From NCBI GenBank assembly GCA_026214975.1, contig CM047817.1, forward strand, positions 93,910,773 through 93,974,772: a stretch of DNA of 64,000 nucleotides. The letters are read 5' to 3'. This DNA is from Gentiana macrophylla. Lineage: Eukaryota > Streptophyta > Magnoliopsida > Gentianales > Gentianaceae. Below are positions 55,755 through 64,000 of this stretch, in pieces (positions within the stretch are counted from its first letter, which is position 1; each line of letters begins with the position of its first letter). The notes beneath the pieces are model-generated. The model had not been told where the DNA came from and searched no databases. It worked only from the letters and a program-made list of their open reading frames with translations. A program made the position numbers and the translations under genes.

Positions 55755-56263
55755 TGACGATGCTGGGGTTTAGTCATGTATAATTTCGGGTCAATTTAAT
55801 CTAGGGATGATTGAATCAAAGATGATTTTGAGGGTGATTTTAGGGTTCTATGGCTGAGTCCAAGAATGTATCTTGGATTGCCTACGTATCCTGTGTATTG
55901 TCCAGGAATCAAGCCTCACGTAGTTTCTGGAGTAGTGTATTTATAGGCATAAGCCCCTCTTCTGCCCTAAACCTAGGGCGATTTTGTCTATTGACATAAT
56001 TGCCCTTTAATGGGCCTTGCTCCTTGCCCAAGCAACCCTCTAGATTATTGGGCCTGGGAACCTGGCCTGGAGCTCTGATATCGACTCGTATGACACCGAC
56101 ATGGTTGTTCGAGATGATACACTTGCAAGATCTGCTGGCTGCGGCGGTGATCACTGATTCGTCTCGTATTCGACCCGATGTGGATAATATACTTGGACTT
56201 TTCCACAAGCCAGCTGGACCAATTAGATAATTCCACGTGGAGGGGTGAAATCTCGTATCGTCA
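55755..56263 (-). repeat. LARD 5' LTR
   Basis: Starts TGACGATACGAG and ends AGCATCGTCA on the minus strand. It holds a G-box (CACGTGG, about 56234), a TATA box (TATAAATAC, 55938-55946) and GGATACGTAGGCAATCC (55875-55891), the counterpart of the motif in the Retand-like LTR. Confidence 0.88.
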
Positions 56264-56288
56264 GTTGAATTTTTTTTTAAGAGCAAAC

Positions 56289-57014
56289 TGTTGTTGTTTT
56301 GAGGGTCTTGATTGATCACCAATGCTATAAAAAACCTGCAAATTTTATGAAGAACGGATCCGCAGCCATCAGCGTATATCGGCTGTCCTTCTTAAATTTA
56401 TTCGACCCCTAACTTGTCCGGAGTATCACGAATAATTTAAGTGAGATACAGACTGAGAGTCTTGCCTTTTGTCTAGGACAAAATAGATCAAAAGATTACT
56501 TGAAGTGTTTAGATGTTTGAGACTTTACCAAGGATGCATACAATTGTTGTGATATGTTCAACAATGTAAAAGAGCCTTTTATGGTACTTGGATTACAGAA
56601 AAATAAGTTACAAGTTCGTAATTTAAGGTTGCAACCTAAGTGAAAAGGTATCACTTGGTTATAACCACTTAAAAGGACCAAGAGGTACCTAAAATTCAGT
56701 TTTCGGGCCACAGGCATCAACACAAAACCGCAAAACTATCTGTTCAACATTTAGGCATCTTTGAAACCCACACAGCGGGCGCTCACACTCTGCTTCACCA
56801 AAACCTGATTTTTGGTCCTTTAACTGGTTTTTCCGGTCCTTTAAGTGATTTTCTCGAACTATACTTGCTTATTTTCCATCCGTATACTCATATACACTTA
56901 TATAAGCGTGCACTCCGCACCTCCAAACTTATTATTAAGTGTTACGAGTATATCCACCCTTGTACTAAGCCCCGATTACCTCAACGGCTTGTGATTATAC
57001 TTAAATCACCAACA
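56289..57014 (-). repeat. C3 3' LTR
   Basis: Starts TGTTGGTGATTTAAG on the minus strand, immediately after the purine tract AAATGGGGGAGGAA (57015-57028), and ends AAAACAACAACA. It includes the word TTGGTGATCAATC that resembles a PBS. Confidence 0.9.
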
Positions 57015-57519
57015 TTCCTCCCCCATTTAAGTGTAATCCTTGGTTTAGTAAAACAAAATAGTCATAAAATAAACCAACTCATGATTCAATGAAAATGTCA
57101 CGAAGATTGAATTTCCATTTAGTATTATTACACGCAAATATTCGAGTATTGGGGTGTGACTAAGCATTGAACCCCTTTACACATTTTGAATACATGTACA
57201 TAACAATACACATGAATTGAAACTACTTCAAAGTATTATACTTGACACCATTTCTTGAAAACCGGCCTTGTGTCCATATCCATTCTTGAGCATTTATAAA
57301 GCCAACCCAACTTTCCTTGAAGCGGCCATACTTCATACTCATATAGGTGAATCTTTAGTTTACCGTGCACCTGCATTAGCACTTTACAAGATTCATTAAG
57401 AAGATAATACTTCAACCTAATCTCACAGTAAATGAAGACATACCTTCGGGATTAATACATGTGCTTAAGTTTCCAAAGACAGGCTTACCACATTGAATTT
57501 AGCCTAAGGCATTGTACCA

Positions 57520-59258
57520 AAGGGAAATTGGGCCCCATATTCGAAACTTATACAAAGTTGTAGTCCCATCCCGACTACCGACTTTTGTAACAAATCCTTA
57601 GCCAATCCTTTCGTCAAATGATCACCAAATTTCTTTGAGATCTCACATACACAACCGATATCACCCCGTGAGAGATCAACTCACGTACTGCACTATGTCT
57701 AACGCCTAAGTGTCGCGACTTTCCATTATACACTTGACTATATGCTTTAGATAGTGTTAATGAACTATCACAATGGATAGATATTGGTGATATTGGTTTA
57801 GGCCATAAAGGAATTTCATGAATCAAATTCCTAAGCCATTCGCGCTTTTTTACCGTGCCGCCAGGGCAATGAACTCCGACTCCATAGTCGAGCTAGATAT
57901 ACATGTCTGCTTCTTAGAAGCCCAAGAAATGGCACCTCCACCTAAAACAAACACCCATCCACTAGTAGAAGAATGATCTTCACATTAGATATCCAACTAG
58001 CATCCGAATATCCTTCAATCACCGAAGGATATGCAACATAAGTCAAACCAAAATCTTTGGTAGACTTTAGATATCTCAATACACGAACAACCGCTCTCCA
58101 ATGACAATTACACAGGTTACTAGTATATCTACTTAGTTTCCCAACCGCATAGGCGATATCCGGTCGTGTACTAGTCATTGCATACATCAAACAACCAATG
58201 ACTCGTGAATATTCAAGTTGATTCAACTGTTTCACCTTTATTAGGTCCAAGCTTCTCATGAGGCTCCATGGGAGAATTTTCCGGAGTACAATTTTCACAA
58301 TTAAACTTTTTCAACACTTTCTCAATATAATGAGATCTGTGTTAGTGAAAATCCTCCCGATTTCTCTTGATTTTAATACCAAGAATTACATCTGCCTCCC
58401 CCATGTCTTTCATAGAGAATCTAGAAGATAAGAGTTCTTTACACTTATCAACCTGATTTTGGTTCGTACCAAAAATCAACATGTCATCGACATATAGACA
58501 GATTATCACACCGTTACCGGTTTCATCAAATCTACTATAAATACACTTGTCCGACTGATTGAGTTTAAACCCACTAGCCAAGACAACCTCATCAAACTTT
58601 TGATGCCATTGTTTAGAGCTTGTTTAAGTCCATACAATGATTTAACAAGTTTACAAACCTTATGCTCGTTACCGGGCATAATAAATCCTTCCGGTTGCTT
58701 CATGTATATTTCCTCATCCAAATCTCCATTTAAAAACGCTGTTTTAACATCCATTTGATGGATCACCAAGTTATGAATTGCAGCTAAGGCAATCAATAAC
58801 CTGATTGAGGAGATTCTAGCAACGGGAGCATAAGTATCGAAGTAATCGATACCTTCCTTTTGCCTAAAGCCTTGTATAACTAACCGGCTTTATATCGATC
58901 AACAATGCCGTCGACTCTCATTTTCCTTTTGAAAATACATTTGCAACCTAATGGTTTGCAACCATGTGGTAAATCCGTAGAATCCACGTATTGTTACCCA
59001 TTATGGAATCCATCTCGTCATTGATGGTTTCTTTCCAAAATGATACATCCCGAGATCCCATTGCCTCGAAAATGTCCTTGGATCATCCTCAATATTGTAA
59101 CAATATGAGTATTGATATCCAACTTCATTTCTCGAACCTTCCACCAAATAAGTAACAAAATCTGGTGGAAATGTTTTGCATGATTCTAGCCCTCTTACTT
59201 CTTCGAAGTTCAGAAGGCTCAACTTGAGAATCATTATTCTCCACATTCTCCACTCCAA
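57520..59258 (-). pseudogene. C3 reverse transcriptase and RNase H
   Basis: On the minus strand, in order: NEVGYQYSYCYNIEDDPRTF (about 59120), HQMDVKTAFLNGDLDEEIYM and CKLVKSLYGLKQA (about 58650), CLYVDDMLIFG with an intact YVDD (about 58490), [40 protein letters not shown] (about 58190), GYSDASWI, and an RNase H tail with CDSSLTLSKAYSQVYNGKSR, then LTKGLAKDLL (about 57600). Frames change several times. The segment ends about 500 bp before the PPT. These domains would copy the RNA and remove the template. Confidence 0.85.
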
Positions 59259-59333
59259 CTATTGTAGGAGCGATATCCTTTGGTCTAGGAATAGAAGTAA
59301 ATCTATTCTCATCAAAGATAGCATCTCGTGATT

Positions 59334-60783
59334 CTATAACCGAATGTGCACCAAGGAATCACTAGGTTCTAAAACATAAAACCTATATGCCTTTGAATGA
59401 CTTGCATATCCAATGAATATGCAATCGATGCCTCTTTCTCCTAAAGTTTTAATTTTAGGATCGGGAAGTCTAACAACCGCCCTGCAGCCCCAAACTTTCA
59501 AGTAATTCAAGTTTGGTTTCTTTTTGAACCAAAGTTCATACGGGGTAGCAGAATTCCTTTTATTAGGAATTCTGTTTAGTAGATAACAGGCCGTTAACAT
59601 GGCCTCACCCCAAAATCCACTGCTCAATCCCGAGTAGGATAACATGGAATTTACCATCTCTTTTAGAGTACGGTTTTTCCTCTCTGCAATGCCATTTTGT
59701 TGTGGCGTATATGGTGCAGTAACCTCGTGTATTATACCACACGACCCGAAGTAGGTTGGATCATAGAATTCACCACCTCTATCGGTACGAAAACGTTTGA
59801 TACTTGAATTTAATTGCAATTCAACTTCACTTTTATAAACTTTAAACTTATCAAGTGCTTCGTCTTTTGTATTAAGTAAATATACATAACAAAAGCGAGT
59901 ATAAAAGTAACAACATATTTCTTATTTCCCAAAGAAGGTGTGGCATAAAGATCACATAAATCACTATGGATAAGTTCCAAAATTGTAGACGACCTTTCAA
60001 CACCATGAAAAGGTTGTCTTACAATCTTAGTAAGCATACAAGTAGTACACTTATCCATATTGATATCAAAAGGGGGAATCATAGCATTCTTACACATAAC
60101 ATGCATACGTTTGTAAAGTACGTGTCCTAATCGTGCATGCCACAACTTTGAAATATTAACATCAGAAATATGCATAACTTGATTAACTTTATTATTAACA
60201 ACATTAAGCATAAACATGTTATTACACAAATAACCAAAACCAACAAATACACCATGTTTTGACAAAATAAACCTATCGGACTCATAAACTTGTTTGTAGC
60301 CCGATTTACACAACAAAGCACCCGAAACAAGGTTTTTCCGAATGCATGGCACAAATAAAACATTAAATAGTTTTACTGATTTTCCCGTGAATCGAAATTT
60401 AAAGTAATAGTTCCTACACCACTTATTACATTTCGACTCGTTTCCCATCTTTAAGATAGATCCATCGTTCAACGGGTTCAAAGTCGTCAAACCAAATATC
60501 GATCTTTGCATACATGTCTTGTTGCTCCCGAGTCGATCCACCACGTAACATCATCATCCTGCATATAAAAAGCTTCAGAAATAAATGGCACATAATTCAT
60601 AACCGAATTAATACCATAATTAACATTCTGACCTTGATGATGTGGTGGTCCTTGGTCTTTCGACCCTTGCTCTGGACCCTTGCCTTTACCATTCTTTCGA
60701 ACTCGGCAATCAGCCTTGTAGTGTCCTGTCTTACCACAAATCCAACAGGCCCCTTTTGGCCTTTTTTCCGGATTCTTTGTCAT
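59334..60783 (-). pseudogene. C3 zinc knuckle, protease and integrase
   Basis: From right to left: zinc knuckle CWICGKTGHYKADC (about 60700-60740), protease WWIDSGATRHVC (about 60520), pre-integrase KLWHARLGHVLYKRM (about 60130), and integrase with Asp in LIHSDLCDL (about 59960), Asp in RTDRGGEFYDP (about 59780) and Glu in NGIAERKNRT (about 59690). The frame shifts once near 59860 between the first and second catalytic boxes. All three catalytic residues survive. The domains would process the polyprotein and integrate the cDNA. Confidence 0.88.
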
Positions 60784-61495
60784 TTGACTTTTCTTTTTCT
60801 TGCCATGGTATTTCCTTTGTTAGTTTTAGAACTCTCCCACCTCCATCACATGAATGGAAGTGGATTCATCAATTTCCTTGCCCTTGGTTTTAACCCCTCC
60901 TGCGCCCTCGAGGATTCCTCAATGCGCAGATGGCTACCAAGTTCCACCAAGGAGAGTTCTTCCTTTTTGTGTTTCAACATATGCTTAAAATCCTTCCATG
61001 ATGGTGGTAGTTTGTCAATGATACTAGAAACAGAAATGGCTTCATCCATTTCCATTTTGTGTTGTGCAAATTGGCCTAAAATGCGTTGTAGTTCATTGCA
61101 TTGTTCCATTACTGGATCGTGAATCTACCATCATGTATTTCATAAAATTACCAACTAGAAACTTTTTAGCGGATGCATCTTCATTTAAATATTTAGTTTC
61201 TAGTGCATCCCATAACTCTTTTGCGAAGCAAAGTTTTGATAAATGTCAAATAACGAATCGGACATACCATTGACAATGTGACCACGGCGGATGTAGTCAT
61301 CATTTTCCCATTTGTTCCGCCGCAATTCCTCCAACGGTGCATCATCAACAACTTGGGTATTTCTGTGCTAAGAACATACACCACTTTCAATGTTGTGAGA
61401 AGAAAATGCATCTTCCTTTGCCACCTCCGGAAATCAACTCCTTCAAACTTGTCTAATTTCCCGAAATTCATCATCAAATCCTTTGCACTCACCAT
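60784..61495 (-). pseudogene. C3 Gag
   Basis: The ATG at 61495 opens MVSAKDLMMNFGKLDKFEGV and then DFRRWQRKMHFLLTTLKVVY, a copia Gag N-terminus. After a frameshift near 61360 the trace continues with LFDIYQNFAS-like sequence, and the open stretch 60846-61109 (MEQCNELQRILGQFAQHKME, ISVSSIIDKLPPSWKDFKHM) is the typical Gag core. It would form the particle. Two or more frameshifts inactivate it. Confidence 0.8.
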
Positions 61496-61524
61496 TGTGA
61501 TCAAAACAATAAATTTAAGAAGAT

Positions 61525-62249
61525 TGTTGTTGTTTTGAGGGTCTTGATTGATCACCAATGCTATAAAAAAACCTGCAAATTTTATGAAGAACGGATCCTC
61601 GCAGTCACGCGTATATCGCTGTCCTTCTTAAATTTATTCGACCCCTAACTTGTCCGGAGTATCACGAATAATTTAAGTGAGATACAGACTGAGAGCCTTG
61701 CCTTTTGTCTAAGACAAAATAGATCAAAAGATTACTTGAAGTGTTTAGATGTTTGAGACTTTATCAAGGATGCATACAATTGTTGTGATATGTTCAACAA
61801 TGTAAAAGAGCCTTTTATGGTACTTGGATTACAGAAAAATAAGTTACAAGTTTGTAATTTAAGGTTGCAACCTAAGTGAAAAGGTATCACTTGGTTATAA
61901 CCACTTAAAAGGACCAAGAGGTACCTAAAATTCAGTTTTCGGGCCACAGGCATCAACACAAAACCGCAAAACTATCTGTTCAACATTTAGGCATGCTGAA
62001 ACCCCACAGGCGGGCGCCTGTCACTCTGTTTCACCAAAACCTGATTTTTGGTCCTTTAACTGGTTTTCCGGTCCTTTAAGTGATTTTCTCGAACTATACT
62101 TGCTTATTTTCCATCCGTATACTCATATACACTTATATAAGCGTGCACTCCGCACCTCCAAACTTATTATTAAGTGTTACGAGTATATCCACCCTTGTAC
62201 TAATCCCCGATTACCTCAACGGCTTGTGATTATACTTAAATCACCAACA
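61525..62249 (-). repeat. C3 5' LTR
   Basis: Starts TGTTGGTGATTTAAG at 62249 and ends AAAACAACAACA at 61525 on the minus strand. It is nearly identical to 56289-57014. Only 29 bp separate it from the gag ATG. Confidence 0.9.
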
Positions 62250-62254
62250 CAAAC

Positions 62255-63435
62255 AATGTTATTGTTAATTAAAAGGCGTTATCCAGAATGCTAGCAACTA
62301 AACCATCGTTTGGGGGAGATGACTCCAATCAACAAAAGAACTAATCAAACAACAATTAAGAAAATCAGCAAGGGCATTTCCCGATCGTGTAATTAAACAG
62401 AATGAAAATTGCATTTAATATAATCTGGGGCAGGGGTTCCACATGCACGATACGCTAAGAGACGGTAACAAAGGAGACTGAATAATACCCTAGTAACACC
62501 ACTTTGCCCTTACAAAGTAATGCGGTAACACATCATACGCTTAAATTTTGAAAAAAAGCCAAACAAACTAAATTGTACGATAGAACATTCAACTATATCT
62601 ATTCTACGAACTTTAGTCATACTTCTATTCTACAAGTTTCAGTCACTCATGAAACAAACTACAGGCATACACCAAATTCGATTCAAAATACAAGTACGAC
62701 ATTACGCCTTTACGTTAACACGTAGTAACACATTGGCACAAGAAATATGCTGAATGCAGTAACACAATCATGAAATAAAGTTACACCGTCGACGAAAAAA
62801 ACATAGTACCAATACGATTAATCAACATTATATGCATCCAGTACTAACAACATCACAAAATCAATTTCACTCTGCAACAAATTATATTCATAATGCACCC
62901 AGTTCAAGCATAAGTAATTGACCAACACATCATAATTCGTCCCCAAATAGAAAAAAAATTTGAAACTTACTCAGGGTTCCGGCGTTTCCCTCTCCCTTTG
63001 ACCATTTTCTCCTCTCTTCTCACCTCTTCTTTGTCGGATTGTGACTAATTTGGTGTTGCTTTTGCGAAATTCTTTTCGAATGGCGCAGAACCCTAAATCG
63101 TCCCGTTTGTCGCCGAGTTTCTCTTCTTTCTTTTTTTTCTTTCTTTTTTCCTGATTTCTTGATCGATTGTGTTAGAATCAAAGGCAGTTACAGAGCCCGT
63201 TCCAATCATCCTCCCTTGATTTCAGTGGCGTGATTTCATGGGAAAGATATTTAAACTTCAGTTACGATTTGTTTTGCCCGGTTTTTTGGAGAGAAAAAAA
63301 TAAAAAAAAAATATTTTAAATTCATTAAGGGTGTTTCTAATCTACCTATTTTTTTGTCCTTTTCAACTACATACTTTCGAAACTGTCCTATTCCATCATT
63401 TCCAATCTTATATTGTCCTTCTGCCCACCGCCCGA
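62255..63435. other. Intergenic DNA
   Basis: No gene or mobile element is recognised. A pyrimidine-rich patch (CTCTCCTT-type, 62985-63150) lies midway; the last 150 bp lead into the F-box promoter. Confidence 0.5.
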
Positions 63436-63446
63436 TATATAAAATC
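63436..63446 (+). promoter_or_regulatory. TATA box of the right-hand F-box gene
   Basis: TATATAAAATC is followed 12 bases later by AGGGTTCTTT, and then TTCCTTCTCTTTGCC. The promoter of the F-box pseudogene at 19460 has the same order and nearly the same bases. The start codon is 150 bp downstream. Confidence 0.65.
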
Positions 63447-63595
63447 CTAAAACAACTAGGGTTCTTTATATTTCCTTCTCTTTGCCGCCTGCGTCTCTGC
63501 CCAGATAATTAAGGAGCAACAAATTTCCTCCTTATAATTAAGGTATTGTCCCTTCAAAAAAAAAAAATATATATATTTAAGGTATTGTTCTATCA

Positions 63596-64000
63596 ATGTC
63601 GAATTCTTATTTTCATGATGATCTACTGATTCTTATCCTTGTTAGATTGCCACTAAAATCTATTTCTCGATTTAAGAGCGTATCGAAACATGGAATGCTT
63701 TGATTTCAAGCCCAGAATTCGCTAAGTTCTATGTGAAACTAAACATTTAAGTTTATGGTGATATTTACCGCAGTCCAATACACGCGGTAGAATTTTCAAT
63801 CACTGGGGAGAACTTAGAATTAAGTTGCAACATTCAGCAGCTCCGCAACCCTTTTGAAAATCACCCTGTTGACACGACAGCCCCGCATTTCTGGATCTTA
63901 GGTTGTTGCCATGGTTTACTTTGTCTAATTCGTTTTGTTCTTTATATTAATGAATATGAATATGCTATTTCTTTGTGCAATCCACTAACAAATTTATCTT
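63596..64000 (+). pseudogene. F-box/FBA protein gene, frameshifted, cut by the window end
   Basis: The frame opens MSNSYFHDDLLILILVRLPL, then KSISRFKSVSK, a clear F-box, and runs into a stop because one T is missing at SKSWNAL (about 63689). In the shifted frame homology continues: WNALISSPEFAKF, VEFSITGENLELSC, GCCHGLLCLIR and YAISLCNPLTN. The gene continues beyond 64000. A sequencing error cannot be excluded, since the damage visible here is one base. Confidence 0.8.

Larger units (their letters stand above)
50677..56263 (-). mobile_element. Non-coding LTR element (LARD-like) of the Tat/Retand type
   Basis: Two ~510-bp LTRs, a PBS and a PPT bound a 4.5-kb interior without gag or pol. A perfect 5-bp target duplication GTTGA flanks it (50672-50676 and 56264-56268). 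PBS and PPT are identical to those of the Retand-like element at 19549-38632, and LTR starts (TGACGATAC against TGATGATAC) and ends (AGCATCGTCA) agree, so the proteins of that family could mobilise it. The interior consists largely of tandem repeats (52564-52729, 53840-54520, 54750-55640). Confidence 0.88.
56289..62249 (-). mobile_element. Ty1/copia retrotransposon C3 (6.0 kb)
   Basis: Two ~725-bp LTRs enclose gag, protease, integrase, reverse transcriptase, RNase H and a PPT on the minus strand. A perfect target duplication CAAAC (56284-56288 and 62250-62254) flanks it. The proteins are clearly copia but of a different lineage from C1 and C2. All domains are split by frameshifts. The LARD inserted only 15 bp to the left of its left target copy. 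No canonical PBS adjoins the 5' LTR. Confidence 0.92.

Noticed and set aside
56289..57014. Tandem arrangement of two C3 elements, suggested by PBS-like sequence in both LTR copies
   Set aside because: The perfect CAAAC target duplication at 56284-56288 and 62250-62254 shows that the shared sequence is simply part of the LTR.
1..64000. tRNA, rRNA or other structured RNA genes
   Set aside because: No cloverleaf with A and B boxes or rRNA-like sequence was noticed; the only tRNA-related words are primer-binding sites. This was by eye only.

Overview
The window is plant nuclear DNA, almost certainly from a dicot. It has Ty1/copia and Ty3/gypsy LTR retrotransposons with plant-type domains, F-box genes with F-box-associated (FBA) domains, a Stowaway-type MITE, long (TA)n tracts and no bacterial-style gene packing. 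The species cannot be read from the sequence. Only one gene looks intact and host-encoded: the F-box gene at 48187-49395 (minus). Most of the rest is nested, decaying retrotransposons inserted in and around a small F-box family.

Layout. 1-5791: a minus-strand retroelement with a 'putative plant transposon protein' reading frame and two ~290-bp LTR-like direct repeats; it abuts, and probably interrupts, a gag gene. 5792-9972: 5' end of a minus-strand Ty3/gypsy (chromovirus-like) element: gag start, primer-binding site (PBS), and a long LTR split by a solo copia LTR (6355-8135, duplicated target AGAAC). 9973-11714: LTR, PBS and eroded gag of another gypsy element. 11737-17605: an old minus-strand copia remnant split by a younger plus-strand member of the same family (C1, 12132-17249, target ATTGT). 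18513-19460: an F-box pseudogene. 19549-38632: a plus-strand Ty3/gypsy element of the Tat group (Retand-like), inserted at the TATA box of that F-box gene. Its polymerase frame is cut by a minus-strand copia element (C2, 23458-33036, target GTATA). Downstream of pol it carries an antisense gene with its own TATA box and consensus introns. 38633-45551: small non-autonomous elements, microsatellites and tandem duplications. 45552-49395: two F-box copies in an inverted, tail-to-tail duplication, one with a single nonsense codon and one intact. 50677-56263: a non-coding LTR element (LARD-like) with three kinds of tandem array; its PBS, polypurine tract (PPT) and LTR ends match the Retand-like element, so it is probably mobilised by that family. 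56289-62249: a minus-strand copia element (C3, target CAAAC). 63596-64000: another F-box copy with a frameshift, running off the window.

How the parts fit. The F-box copies share a short promoter module (a TATATA stretch followed by an AGGGTTCTTT box), showing that they descend from one duplicated unit. The Retand-like element and the LARD form an autonomous/non-autonomous pair. All autonomous polyproteins seen here carry stops, frameshifts or catalytic substitutions, so current activity would have to come from copies elsewhere in the genome. The most unusual signals are the spliced antisense gene inside the Retand-like element, the matched retrotransposition signals of the LARD, the palindrome and hairpin arrays inside LTRs and leaders, and the inverted F-box pair.
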